Both the position numbers and the translations under genes were made by a program. From Flabesymbios commensalis (lineage: Eukaryota; Annelida; Polychaeta; Terebellida; Flabelligeridae), in the NCBI GenBank assembly GCA_964017125.1, contig OZ024909.1, positions 55,034,596 through 55,098,595 on the forward strand: a DNA stretch of 64,000 nucleotides. The letters are read 5' to 3'. Below the pieces are notes generated by a model. It did not search any database, had not been told where the DNA came from, and worked only from the letters and a program-made list of their open reading frames with translations. Of this stretch, positions 44,525 to 56,018 are shown piece after piece (positions within the stretch are counted from its first letter, which is position 1; each line of letters opens with the position of its first letter).

Positions 44525-45940
44525 GGCGCAGTAACACAACATGCATGGCTAGGGATATATTGTGTTCGCACTAACTAATGATGAATCAGTCGGAACAAAA
44601 AACAATATTTATGTCGCTGGATAATATTTTAGGTACTAAATAACTAACTGGGGAAAGATGTCTGATAGTTTAAATATTTAATTTACTCAAACAACAAAAT
44701 GCATCTTAGTGATGTGTGTATAGGTTGGTACAAATAAATTGTATTTATAGATGCAGAACAGACTTATATTTTCCATATTTTGAAAAAATCAAACCTATAC
44801 GACATAAATTTATATTATTTACACCATAAGCAACCGTAGGCAGATAAATAGCCAACTATAAAAACGGGTTTTTTCTTATAAACCATTTCTGGCAGTTTGG
44901 CGCTTCCCATGTTTACATAAATAAAATAATTATATTATTCACTTACAAATCTCGTTTATTTACATGTTCAATAATACAATAATTATGTGAAAGGCAGTGA
45001 CGTCACCGGAAACACTTTTGAATGGCTACTCGGTGAAACTATTTTTATATTTATAAGCTCCCCTCTCCATACTGCATTGTATTAGATAGCTAGGTGAAAA
45101 CATTGAAGGTCAAGTCTATTGAGTTTCACAGAATATTATTTACTTAAATGTGAAAACTTTGTAAATTTGTATTTACACGTATGTGTAAATGACATAATTA
45201 TTACCCTTGAAATAACCTGATAACCTCATAGCAGTGTGAATATGGCACTGCTGAATTAGCCGGTCGTGAATGCCACATATTGGTCGCCAAATAATCTGAG
45301 CAGGTTTACAGTTTGACCAACGTCATTGACAATGACCCAGCAGTGTACCAACAAAGACCCAACGATATCTTGTTCCCTGGGTATTGTGAATCATACCCAT
45401 TGTCATTTAAAAACACCCATGCAAGCGTTAGTGGACTGATTATGAGACTGAATTACCAATAAGTCAAATTATCCGTTTTTGAGATTAGCATGACATCCAC
45501 AAACATTTATAAAAACTTGTACATATACGTATGTGGCACACCTTCACAGCCTGCACAGTCGTATTGCAGAAAGGCCCAAATAATTAAAGATAAAACAACT
45601 TTATTAAAGAAATCAATGAGTTATAATATAATTACCTACGTGTGATAATGTACATTTTGAAAAAAATCTACATATTTTCGGAGGTTTGTAATGGGTATTT
45701 ATTTTGACAAAATAACCATTTTTGACATTGGGCACCACGACTAGCAGCAGATTGGTGGCATTTGAAATGCTCTGAACCACTTATTGTTATGTTACATGTG
45801 TAAACAAACCTAAGGAGACTCAGTATTGGTTGCATGGCGATTAATAATAAATAAATAAAATACCAACGCGCGTGACACTTCAATTGCAAACGGCATATAA
45901 AACTTAAAATACTAATTTGGCGAGTAAAATGCTACGACCT
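44525..45940. other. no gene recognised
   Basis: Very AT-rich. A weak PAL-1 trace (GACCAACGTCATTGAC) lies near 45313. No frame is supported. Confidence 0.55.
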
Positions 45941-46049
45941 GGGCTCGTATTCTCGTACAAGTCTCGATATATCGTAGGCTTCGAATAGGTCGAGATTGCT
46001 ATCTCGACCAATCCGAAGCCTACGATATATCGTACGAGAATAGGGTCCC
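45941..46049. repeat. PAL-2 palindrome
   Basis: CGTATTCTCGTACAAG, GATATATCGTAGGCTTC and the inverted copy. The right arm lacks the ACTTG block, so the arms are unequal. Confidence 0.8.
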
Positions 46050-46270
46050 CTGATGAAGTGGGGGTGTTTATGCAAAACAAAATTAACAATCCACCACATC
46101 TAGCCTCCCCTCATGCATCATCACCCCTCCCCTCTACAAACCATGTGAGTGGCACTGATTAATTACGCTATTACATTATTAATTATTACATTATTTATTA
46201 CCCTGTTGGTGCAAGTCTACCCCCAACCAATCGAAGACTAATTGTGATTAATTGTGATTCTGCAGTGAAT

Positions 46271-46499
46271 TTTATCCCTTACTTTAGTCGACAGAATCTG
46301 ACGTATGTAGACGTCAGATTCTGACGAATAAAGTCGCTCCCCGCCAGAGTAAAACTATTTATAATGGCCGTAGACCCATAACATAGGTATTCAAATGAAT
46401 CAGAAGAAGCCAACTAAGACATTTATGATGATTTCAATGAAAAAAACCCTTTGGTCTCCATGGATTTTACAAAAAAAAAATCAGCGCTTTAAGAGTTAA
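46271..46499 (-). mobile_element. TTAA-1 MITE
   Basis: TTAT with CCCTTACTTTAGTCG at the left, hairpin around TATGTAGACGTCAG, GTAGACCCATAACATAGG, then CCCTTTGGTCTCCATGG and the right end GCGCTTTAAGAG with TTAA. Confidence 0.8.
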
Positions 46500-46793
46500 A
46501 GAGAACGTGGTGGTAGGCGACCGGATTGTATAGGCTTATATCACAAAACTAAGTTTTCCATTCAAAATCAATCCTTGGGCCTAACCCTTTATTTGACCAT
46601 CGGTAGCCGTCCAAGTTCGAAATAATGCAATTTTCATACATTAAAAAATTGCTTATTTGACCCTGAAATTACCTTGAAATGACCTTGGTGTCATCTCATA
46701 CCAGCTATGCCACAGAAAAGCCCTGAGGGTTATATTGGTATGTGGCAAGTTTTATTAAGCTGCGTCTAATGGTTGAAATAGTGTATTACGCTT
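46500..46793. other. no feature recognised
   Basis: Unique sequence. Confidence 0.45.
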
Positions 46794-46976
46794 TTAACCC
46801 TTTCAATCCTGAATTAACCATTGTCAGTGGGTGAAAAATTAAAGAAAATTACCATGTACTAGTAAACCAGTTTCAAAGGAGCTTTCAGTCAAAAACCCCC
46901 AGTTGTAGGAAAATTAAGTCTGTTTACAGGGATGTAAAATGATGCGTTAGTGCATAATGAGTACTTAAAGGGTTGA
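46794..46976 (+). mobile_element. TTAA-4 MITE, short form
   Basis: TTAA with CCCTTTCAATCCTG on the left; TAGGAAAATTAAGTCTG and TTTACAGGGATGTAAAATG in the body; right end GAGTACTTAAAGGG with TTGA. Compared with 60125 it lacks the internal hairpin. Confidence 0.75.
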
Positions 46977-47042
46977 GCAAATAAACTTGGGTATGAGGAG
47001 TACTTTTTCATGGTGAATTTGGCAAAGAAAAGTAATGTTGGT

Positions 47043-47380
47043 TTAACCCTTTGCCTGCTAATCACGTCAATAGTCAGATTTATTAATTGATTAAACCACT
47101 GTTATTGGGAAGAAAATGACTGTTTAAACATCAAGATTTGTAAATATTTGGTCTCAAATTAAACAAATATGAGTAATTTTCAACCACCACGTGAGGTTGA
47201 GGATCGCGGTAGCTACCCGCTAAACACAAAACATTTGTATAACATTTATACAGCGTCGGCCCAACGTCTTCGACGTTGGTCCAACATTGTATAAATGTTA
47301 TACAAATGTTTTGTGTTTACTGGGTAAACACAACCTCAAGTGGTTGGAATTTTATATAATTTTACTTAGCATGATAGGGG
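47043..47380 (+). mobile_element. TTAA-2 MITE, intact left end, interrupted
   Basis: TTAA with CCCTTTGCCTGCTAATCACG, which resembles the known end of frog piggyBac-like elements. It has AAACATCAAGATTTG and the left hairpin arm GTGAGGTTGAGGATCGCGG, which stops at 47213 and resumes ACACAACCTCAAGTGG at 47329. The right end is decayed. Confidence 0.8.
47214..47326. repeat. PAL-1a palindrome nested in a hairpin loop
   Basis: TACCCGCTAAACACAAAAC on the left and TTTTGTGTTTACTGGGTA on the right. It sits in the loop of the TTAA-2 hairpin. Confidence 0.9.
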
Positions 47381-47717
47381 TCAGGAGCCCTATGGAGACA
47401 CAGGATTTAAACATGCTGGTTCTGGTGAGAGAGAGATTGATATAACCATGGACGATTGAATTTGTTTTCAACCCTTTGGTGTCTAGTGGGTGATATACAG
47501 TAAAGATCACCTATGGGCTATGCCCAGGTCAATGTGAAACACGTGTCCAATGCCATTGACTTGTCATTCATCAGATCCACTATCCTTCCACTAGCGTCAG
47601 CTAGTGGCTCTGATTGATTGCACTGTAAAATGTGTTCTGCAGACGTTTTCATGAATTTGACCTGCTTTTGTATCTGGCCAATAAGGCAATACCTGACAAA
47701 AATGGTGTCCTTGACAG

Positions 47718-48160
47718 TCTAAACCACATGGTCAATGTTGATTTTATGTTGGGCTAGGGTCGTAGACAATTGGCATACATCAATCCAGCATTTTCAATCC
47801 TACAGCGTAAACAGGATTGGTTTACACCGCCCCAACGTTTTCTTAATGTTGGGCCTGCATCGCAAATGATGGTCCAACATTAAACCAATATTGGGTCAGT
47901 GTGTCGTACTGACTGAGACTGCACACCAGAACGATGACCCAGCGCAGGGTTCATGTTAATCCACAATCTGAGATGCTGTCCCAACATTAAACAAAGAGTG
48001 GTTGTTAACATCACTTTGGACATTCTGCTGGTATATTGGTCTCACACAAAAGCAAGTCTACAACAACACAAGTAAAAGATGCACATTCAATGTTGCTTTT
48101 ATGCTGGGCCCTCATTGCATAGGATAGGAACTGTAATACAACACAGGTTGATTGCATGTA
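47718..48160. repeat. cluster of degraded PAL-1b palindromes
   Basis: At least three old copies in a row: GATTTTATGTTGGGCTAGG near 47740, TTAATGTTGGGCCTGC near 47842 with its partner GGTCCAACATTAAACC, and GAGATGCTGTCCCAAC near 47971. No ends are preserved. Confidence 0.55.
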
Positions 48161-48987
48161 TTGGTCATAATAATACTAGGCATATAATGACAACCTTAGC
48201 CCAGTATAGGGGAGACATAATTATATAAACTTGTCTCCCATAGGTGCAAGCAAGGAAAATATTCCTTGATGCAAGGAATCCTCGAACTTGACATAGTTTC
48301 AGGGTCAGGTGTGGGTCACGGTACACCACATTTTAAGGGCCCTATCAGAAATCAACAATCACAGAAGATAATCTCAAAGCACTGCAGCAGGGCCACCTAG
48401 CTGTGCTATTGTGTCCCTGAGAAAAAGGCTGGGTCGATACCGGCCACCTGGCAAATCCATAAGCTTTTGTTTCTACCAGTCCTGCTTTTTTTCCGCGGTC
48501 CGACCGTTTAGGAAAATACTTCCTGTTGAAAATTGCTTTGCACTTTCATTCTTACTATTAAATTGATTTTTGTGTTCACAAGTAATGGCCATGGATAAAT
48601 GTAATTCCAATAAAATACGTTTTTAAAATAGCTCTTTATTTTTATTACAAAATGATAATGATATGCTTATTTTTTTCTTTAACGATATTACATAACAAAT
48701 CAAATAAGATCAAATGTTAAACCGAAATAAAAAGTAACATTCAAAATAATGTATCCATAATATATAAATAGTGGACCTTAGACATATAAAAACAGTAACC
48801 CTTTTTTATATTGATCCATATTTTCTAGAAATATATTTATTGACGACAGGAAGTCTATGCGTCACTAAAATTAACATAGTAAAACATTTGTTATACGTGT
48901 ATGCTATAATATTTTTTTTTGTAATGCATTTTTCTAAACTATCAAATATTGATCAGCTTGCTTTGATTTGATGCTTTAACTGTTTAA

Positions 48988-50028
48988 GGGGCTGTCTAAC
49001 CAATCCCCGCATCGCGTCGAGTGGGGCGCACGATCCGAATGAAAAAAATCCCCGGACCATACCGAACCATACGCATAATTCTACATTTTCGCTACGAATC
49101 AGGCATTCGGGGTAGGAGATACGTACTTGCCGACTGGCATCCGAACCGCTGCCGTACCTTTCGAAAGTACTACCGCATCATTACATATCCATGCCGTATA
49201 GACCGAACCTTACGAATAAATTTGCCATACCTTACATAAGCCTTTACCATGTTTACGTACCAGACGTACACAGTTGCCCGAATGATCTCTACAATATTCA
49301 TGGCGAAATGCACGCTACGATCAAAGTAACCGTACAATCCGAACACGAGCCGTATCAATCGAATAGCAATACGCTCGATACGAATCCATTAGGTATCATA
49401 CGAACTACATTACGAACCTTTCAGTACCATTCGTACAAAACGTAGGCCTCCTGTTAGGGAGCCTGAACAATCCGAAAAAATGTCATTTGAGTATAAAAGT
49501 CGCCGAATCAGCCATTCTTCGTCGCATTTTCTGATTACAATGAAACAAATGGCATACAAGTTGACCAGAGAAACCAAAATGACTGTAGCAGGCATGGGGT
49601 TAGTTCTATATGCAGCAGCAGCAATTGAAATTGAAGACGAAGAGAAAAAGAGAGAAGAAAAAACGATAAGACGATTGCAAGTAAAAAGAAGAAAAAAGTG
49701 TAGGATTGGTTGAAGAGAAGAGTACAACTGGGCCACAACAGGAACTGGAAGAAGAAGATATTGCCAGATTTAAGAATTACCTCAGAATGGACCCAGATAC
49801 ATTTAATGAGATTCTGGATAGAATCACTCCCAGTATAAAGAAACTGACAACTAACTATAAAGAACACATTCTTGCACGTCTCATACTAGCTGCGACATAA
49901 AAAAATATGTGTATTATACTTCGATTTTGAGGATAGAAGACTGTTGCTGGCGGAATGACTGGAATTGGCATCGTCAGATTTATTTTCATCAGAAACTGCA
50001 GGAGTAGGGTGCTTGAGCCTGGAACATG
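48988..50028 (+). mobile_element. PIF/Harbinger-like element, left part only (duplicate)
   Basis: Left end GGGGCTGTCTAACC; a subterminal region of about 450 bp dense in TACG, CGAA and CGTAC words (49021-49464); then a transposase fragment. It stops where the duplicated unit ends, just after GAGCCTGGAACAT. Confidence 0.75.
49480..49900 (+). pseudogene. PIF/Harbinger transposase N-terminus remnant
   Basis: A first frame gives a basic stretch (EEKTIRRLQVKRRKK), and after a frameshift near 49706 the frame continues with ELEEEDIARFKNYLRM, DPDTFNEILDRITPSI and TNYKEHILARLILAAT, then a stop. The order of a basic patch, a SF-NYLRM-like helix and FNEILDRITP matches the N-terminal region of Harbinger transposases and their HARBI1 relatives. 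The DDE catalytic domain that should follow is absent. Not functional. Confidence 0.75.
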
Positions 50029-50034
50029 CTGGTT

Positions 50035-51719
50035 CTATCAGAAATCAACAATCACAGAAGATAATCTCAAAGCACTGCAGCAGGGCCACCTAGCTGTGCT
50101 ATTGTGTCCCTGAGAAAAAGGCTGGGTCGATACCGGCCACCTGGCAAATCCATAAGCTTTTGTTTCTACCAGTCCTGCTTTTTTTCCGCGGTCCGACCGT
50201 TTAGGAAAATACTTCCTGTTGGAAATTGCTCTGCACTTTCACTCTTACCATTAAATTGATTTTTGTGTTTACAAGTAATGGCCATGGATAAATGTAATTC
50301 CAATAAAATACGTTTTTAAAATAGCTCATTATTTTTATTACAAAATGATAATGATATGCTTATTTTTTTCTTTAACGACATTACATAACAAACCAAATAA
50401 GATCAAATGTTAAACCGAAATAAAAAGTAACATTCAAAAAATGTATCCATAATATATAAATAGTGGACCTTAGACATATAAAAACAGTAACCCTTTTTTA
50501 AATTGATCCATATTTTCTAGAAATATATTTATTGACGACAGGAAGTCTATGCGTCACTAAAATTAACATAGTAAAACATTTGTTATACGTGTATGCTATA
50601 ATATTTTTTTTCGTAATGCATTTTTCTAAACTATCAAATATTGATCAGCTTGCTTTGATTTGATGCTTTAACTGTTTAAGGGGCTGTCTAACCAAACCCC
50701 GCATCGCTGCGAATGGGGCGCACGATCCGAATGAAAAAAATCCCCGGACCATACCAAACCATACGCATAATTTTACATTTTCGCTACGAATCAGGCATTC
50801 GGGGTAGGAGATACGTACTTGCCGACTGGCATCCGAACCGCTGCCGTACCTTTCGAAAGTACTACCGCATCATTACATATCCATGCCGTATAGGCCGAAC
50901 CTTACGAATAAATTTGCCATACCTTACATAAGCCTTCACCATGTTTACGTACCAGACGTACACAGTTGCCCGAATGATCTCTACAATATTCATGGCGAAA
51001 CGCACGCTACGATCAAAGTAACCGTACAATCCGAACACGAGCCGTATCAATCGAATAGCGATACGTTCGATACGAATCCATTAGGTATCATACGAACTAC
51101 ATTACGAACCCTTCAGTACCATTCGTACAAAACGTAGGCCTCCTGTTAGGGAGCCTGAACAATCCGAAAAATTGTCATTTGAGTATAAAAGTCGCCGAAT
51201 CCGCCATTCTTCGTCGCATTTTCTGATTACAATGAAACAAATGGCATACAAGTTGACTAGAGAAACCAAAATGACTGTAGCAGGCATGGGGTTAGTTCTA
51301 TATGCAGCAGCAGCAATTGAAATTGAAGATGAAGAGAAAAAGAGAGAAGGAAAAACGATAAGACGATTGCAAGTAAAAAGAAGAAAAAAGTGTAGGATTG
51401 GTTGAAGAGAAGAGTACAACTGGGCCACAACAGGAACTGGAAGAAGAAGATATTGCCAGCTTTAAGAATTACCTCAGAATGGACCCAGATACATTTAATG
51501 AGATTCTGGATAGAATCACTCCCAGTATAAAGAAACTGACAACTAACTATAAAGAACACATTCTTGCACGTCTCATACTAGCTGCCACATAAAAAAATAT
51601 GTGTATTATACTTCGATTTTGAGGATAGAAGACTGTTGCTGGCGGAATGACTGGAATTGGCATCGTCAGATTTATTTTCATCAGAAACTGCAGGAGTAGG
51701 GTGCTTGAGCCTGGAACAT
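50035..51719. repeat. 1.69-kb tandem duplication, unit 2
   Basis: Matches 48342-50034. It runs on past 51719 without a break into the rest of the transposon, so this is the original copy and unit 1 the partial duplicate. Confidence 0.9.
51172..51592 (+). pseudogene. PIF/Harbinger transposase N-terminus remnant (copy 2)
   Basis: Same as 49480-49900, with ELEEEDIASFKNYLRM (Ser for Arg) and the same frameshift and stop. Shared damage means that the frameshift predates the 1.69-kb duplication. Confidence 0.75.
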
Positions 51720-51900
51720 TGCTTCTTTTTGTTGCTGGATTGACTGGGTAACCTCAATATTATTCCCTTCAGAATCATAATCAGGTGGAGTATGTTTCTG
51801 AGTAGTTTTATCTTCTCTTTTGATACTCCCTTTTTTGGCATATTTCTTGTATGGAGAAGCTGGATGTACTAAATGATGATGATGTTCCGAGTGACGAATT
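51610..51900 (-). pseudogene. second transposon protein, C-terminal remnant (possible)
   Basis: The minus strand reads HHHHLVHPASPYKKYAKK, then TTQKHTPPDYDSEGNN and TQSIQQQKEAMFQAQ. After one frameshift near 51720 it goes on TPAVSDENKSDDANSSHSAS. The composition is polar and Ser/Asp-rich. Harbinger elements often carry a Myb/SANT-like partner gene facing the transposase, and the position fits. No Myb helix is visible, so the identity is inferred from position only. Confidence 0.4.
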
Positions 51901-52110
51901 CGTGAGTTTTCGTCCCTTTTTATACAGACCGTGCGGCCAGCTGGGCCACCAATGGTTCGTATCCCGAGAATTGTGCGATTCGGGTCGTCTGTATCGCATT
52001 TCGCTTCGTGTCTATCCCAGCTCGGAATGGTATGTGAAGCTTCGTATGTCATATGAAGTGTACGGCTGATTCGGCTTTCCCAGCATACGAATAGAGTCAG
52101 TATAGGTACT

Positions 52111-52226
52111 GGGCCCGTATTCTCGTACAAGTTACGATATATCGTAGGCTTCTGATTGGTCGAGATGGCCATCTCGACCAATCAGAAGCCTACGATATAT
52201 CGTAACTTGTACGAGAATACGGGTCC
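52111..52226. repeat. PAL-2 palindrome, best copy
   Basis: GGGCCCGTATTCTCG on the left and CGAGAATACGGGTCC on the right. The 58-bp arms look identical apart from the last bases; the centre is GAGATGGCCATCTC, itself palindromic. Confidence 0.9.
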
Positions 52227-52707
52227 AGGTGCATATGTTTCGGATTGCAATTCGGCTGATGCGGCTGATGCTTTAACGTTTTTCTTACGGTTCGGATGTC
52301 ATGCATACATAGCGGTCCGATCCGAACCCAACGAACTGCTACGCATTAATACGTATGTCATCCATACAATCCGAATTAAAATACGCACTTAACGAATCTC
52401 AAGCCGAATGAAATGATTCGGGCGGTTCATACCCCTCCGAATTTCCACGCACCATACACATGGTACGAATCAAAATCGCCGAATTTCGCCGAATCGATTC
52501 GGGAAGGCGATTCGTAGAAATTCGGCTCCTGTTAGACAGAGATTTAAGGAATGCAATCTGCTATGAGGTTTAGAACTATTTTCTTCATTTTGCCAAAAAA
52601 TACCACAATTCAATCTACTTGAAACAGCATGGGTCGTCGCAACTGCGCATTCAGCATTATGCGTCATGTAAATGTAACTTTTTTACTGTGTCCCATTTTG
52701 CATTTTA

Positions 52708-52949
52708 TTAACCCTTTAACCGCCAAATTATTCAATTGGAATTTTCACCCACTTGAAGTTGTGTCTCGCTGACGCGATCCACAATTTCAAGTGAGTGAAA
52801 ATTATCCAGATTTGACAAAATGAAGGTCAAAAACTTTCAAATCTGGCTGATTAATGTCACTTTTTATCTTTAACAGGTTTAAAAGCTGATATGTAATGTG
52901 CTAATAAAAATGTAAAAAACGAAAACGACACCGGCGGTTAAAGGGTTAA
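52708..52949 (-). mobile_element. TTAA-3 MITE
   Basis: TTAA at both ends: CCCTTTAACCGCCAAATT and CACCGGCGGTTAAAGGG. The hairpin TTTTCACCCACTTGAAG with GCTGACGCGATCC is the same type as in TTAA-2. Body: AAATCTGGCTGATTAATGTC and TTAACAGG. Confidence 0.88.
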
Positions 52950-53039
52950 TAAACTATTATTAATAAGCTTATCTTTTACAACATGTATGCTTCCTATTCA
53001 GAGTATTTTGCTTCACATATGATTCTTAATTCTAAAACT

Positions 53040-53870
53040 CCTGTGCAGCAGGATACGAATCGCCTTCCCGAATCGATTGGGGGGGGGGAATTCGGGGAGT
53101 TTAATTCGTACAGTGTGTATGGGGCGTGGCGGTTCGGAAGGGTACAGGACGCTACGGTAGGGTACGGTGTTGCCGAACCCTCCAAAACACTCCAGCCTTG
53201 AGATTCGTACGGTGCGTATCTCATTTCGGATTTCACTAATTAGATACGTATCGAACGTCTCGCTATTCGTCCAAAACGTATTCGGACTGTACGGCTTGAA
53301 GCTGGCAATATCTTTTTCCTCCAGTTCATGTAGCAATGTTAAGGGCTGTTGCTGCACATAGAGCTAGCCCCATGTCTGCTACATGCTGTATCTTTGTTGA
53401 AAGTGTAGGCCATTTTGCATTGTGATAAAGATATGTTGCTTGCAAGATTTGGATTGGTCAGGGTCTCTACGTTTTGTGCTGGTGGTACAGGATGGTATGT
53501 AATGTAATTGGCATGACACGTAATGGATTCGTATCGAATGTATCACCATTCGTTCGATACGGCTCGTGTTCGGATGTACGGCTTCTTGGATCGTAACGTG
53601 CGTAACGCCATGCATAATGTTAATTCGAGCAACTGTGTACGGCTGGTACGTACAGGCAGACGTAAGGTACGGTAAATGTATTCATAAGTTTTGGCCCATA
53701 CGACATGGAGAATGTAATGATGCTTGAGTACTTTCGTTAATTAGGTACGACAGCGGTTCGGATGCCAGTCTGCAAGTACGTATCTCCTGCCCCGAACCAC
53801 CGCGAATATCTGATTGGGAGGGAATATGATTCAGGAACATGAATGGTTTTCTATAGTTCGGCTGGGCTGC
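53040..53870 (-). mobile_element. PIF/Harbinger-like relative, inverted and eroded
   Basis: The left side (GATACGAATCGCCTTCCC, GAATCGATT) is the inverse of the right end at 52485-52520. The right side (TGTACGGCTGGTACGTAC, CAAGTACGTATCTCCTG) is the inverse of the left subterminal region of 50680. A transposase trace lies between. Ends beyond GTTAGACAG are not found. Confidence 0.65.
53285..53390 (-). pseudogene. Harbinger transposase N-terminus trace
   Basis: On the minus strand LHELEEKDIASF, preceded by an Ala-rich stretch from CTATGTGCAGCAACAGCC. It matches the corresponding LEEEDIASF of 51172-51592. Everything after it is replaced by subterminal repeat. Confidence 0.55.
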
Positions 53871-54099
53871 TGAAGCAAAACTTCGCGTCAAAAACATTCT
53901 GATCTATTAATCGTCCTTTTCACATTTTCGTAATCAAGTTTATTTTAAGCATATTTCCCACACAATCAGTTAATTATAATCTACAGCACTGGATGAAAGC
54001 TAATTATTATCAATCTACAGCGAGCGCACACCAGAGAAGAGCGGGGGGGGGGGGGCAATAACGCGTCATGATACTTGCTACATTTTTCACCAGCAGACC

Positions 54100-54213
54100 T
54101 AACCCAGCAAACACAAAATATTTGTAAAACATTTGTACAACGTCAGTCCAACGTCTTCGACGTTGGCCCAACATTGTACAAATGTTATACAAATGTTTTG
54201 TGTTTACTGGGAA
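54100..54213. repeat. PAL-1a palindrome
   Basis: TAACCCAGCAAACACAAAAT on the left and TTTTGTGTTTACTGGGA on the right; core CAGTCCAACGTCTTCGACG. Confidence 0.87.
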
Positions 54214-54811
54214 GTTAAAGTGTGTTTTTGCCGGTATAAACACCTGATAAAGGCATGTCATCCACTACTAATTTGTCGCTATTGATTAGGGAAGCAGGTA
54301 GTTTTGCCAACAAGGATTTAGAAATTCTGGATCACCGCCACGGGCCCACACAATTATTCCAGGATAAGATAGGTTGCTTACCTATCCCCATATCGCTGGC
54401 AGAATGATGGGCCAACATCGTCAGACGTTCTGTGCTGAATGAATGAAGAATACTAGATAGATGAAGCAAAACTAAAACAACCCGCTGATTACATTTATCA
54501 CTGTGTCATTGTTATGTTTTTGTATGCAGATTGGTAATTTCTGTAAGTGACCGTGCGATACTAATTACGTGTGGCGACACAGCGTATGCGCTCTGTGAAT
54601 AAGTGAATAAAAAATTATATTTAAAATTAATATTATCAATAAAACATGCATCTGTTAGTCTTATGGTATGGTGAGGATCTCTTAATTAAATTCACCTTAA
54701 ACAAATAACCATTTTGTCATTATCACGATTCATTAAGGTTCGGATATTCAGGTATAGGCCTAATAGCGAAATATATAATAATGACACACGATCAGATGTG
54801 TGTTATGATAT
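54214..54811. other. no gene recognised
   Basis: AT-rich unique sequence. Confidence 0.5.
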
Positions 54812-55054
54812 TTAACCCTTTAACCGCCGGTGCCGCATATATTCGGGTTTTTCATTTTTTTTATTAGCACATTAAGTACATGTTTTAAACATGTTAAAGA
54901 CAAAATGTGACATCAAACAGCTATATTTGAAAAGAGTTGACCTCCATTTTGTCAAATCTGAATAATTTTCACTCACTTGAAGTTGTGGATCAACGAGACA
55001 CAAATTCAAGTGGGTGAAAATTGACATTGAATAATTTGGCGGTTAAAGGGTTAA
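54812..55054 (+). mobile_element. TTAA-3 MITE
   Basis: TTAA with CCCTTTAACCGCCGGTGCCG and TTTGGCGGTTAAAGGG with TTAA. The hairpin CACTCACTTGAAGTTGTGG has lost part of its loop and right arm. Confidence 0.88.
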
Positions 55055-55788
55055 AACACATTATAATAAAGTTCAATGAAGCTGAAATCTTAAAGCTTAG
55101 AAGTGCGCGAACAGATCTGTAAATTTGTACCATTTTAAACTATAATTATTCTATTATAAATGTAGGCTCTGTGATTCAAGCTGAGGCATTAGAGCGGCAG
55201 AAATAGTCTGCAAACACCTGATCCTTAAAAACTCCAGTTTCTTGAAGGTTGTTTTCTTCAACCCTTAGAGCGCTGGGTTCGACTTTAGACGTGACCCTCT
55301 AAGAGGGTCACATGATAGCCAATCACCCCATATAAGGACATAGTTATTCATACCATATAAGGGGTGATAGATCACCTTTAAGTGTCAGATATATGCATCG
55401 TATGACAAATTTGAATGAAAAATTCTTCAATCGATCAAAATAAAGACGCACTGTGCCTTATTTTGATATCATAACATATTTTTAAAATCTGGTGAGTTTT
55501 AATTCATGGAACGAGAAATAAACAGCTGTGTGGTCAATTATTCACTGTGTTAGCTCAACAAATTGTCGTCCATTAAATGCGACTTATCAATTAAACATTG
55601 AGACTGATGATACATCGTTTTCCTGGATTATTCACAATCGTTAAAAAAAAAAAATTAGTTTTTTAATTAGTCTCCAAGTTTATATTGATTAGTATTTTTG
55701 TTTTAAATCAACAATTCTTTTTAGAGATATTCACGTGAATAAAAAAGTATAAAAGTACAGGTGTATAGTCTGATATTACGTCTTTTTA
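55055..55788. other. no gene; TTAA-1 end fragment and small hairpins
   Basis: At 55259-55298, AACCCTTAGAGCGCTGGG and CGACTTTAGACGTGAC are a truncated TTAA-1 end. It runs into GTGACCCTCTAAGAGGGTCAC and then ATCACCCCATATAAGG / CCATATAAGGGGTGAT, two small inverted repeats. The rest is AT-rich. Confidence 0.5.
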
Positions 55789-56018
55789 CCCCAGTTGTCA
55801 CTGGACCTGTTCATTCGTTTGCCATTTCAACATGGTACACATTATAGACCATCTCTGTCCTGCTTGTAGGCCTACTCAATTAGATTTTAGTGAGGTTAAA
55901 CATGTAAAGAATGAAGTGTCTTGCCCAAGGATGCAGACATCGAAACAATTTCCCAACGTTGAGAGGGGAGAAGCATGATATTTCCCTGAAAATCTGCAAT
56001 TGCAAAGCGCCACGCTCT
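55789..56018 (-). mobile_element. tRNA-derived SINE with CTTGGGCAAG core
   Basis: On the minus strand the head is TTAGAGCGTGGCGCTTTG, then TTTTCAGGGAAATATCATG, the core ATCCTTGGGCAAGACACTTC and AACAGGTCCAGTGAC. The B-box is gone. Same family as 30346. Confidence 0.75.

Larger units (their letters stand above)
48342..50034. repeat. 1.69-kb tandem duplication, unit 1
   Basis: CTATCAGAAATCAACAATC at 48342 recurs at 50035, and the block stays alike for about 1,690 bp with scattered substitutions and small indels. It contains about 650 bp of flank plus the left half of a PIF/Harbinger-like transposon. Confidence 0.93.
50680..52542 (+). mobile_element. PIF/Harbinger-like transposon, internally deleted
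   Basis: Left end GGGGCTGTCTAACC; right end GGCTCCTGTTAGACAG. The shared terminal repeat is CTGTCTAAC. TTTAAGG flanks both sides (50675-50681 and 52543-52549), possibly a target duplication, although Harbinger elements usually duplicate 3 bp. Subterminal regions at both ends are full of TACG/CGAA words (50713-51156 and 51895-52530). Inside is a transposase N-terminus on plus and a second frame on minus, with the transposase core missing. A PAL-2 palindrome is inserted at 52111. Confidence 0.75.

Noticed and set aside
51681-52181. 166-codon minus-strand frame as one gene
   Set aside because: Its upstream half is PAL-2 palindrome and Harbinger subterminal repeat. Only the last part (51681-51900) looks protein-like.
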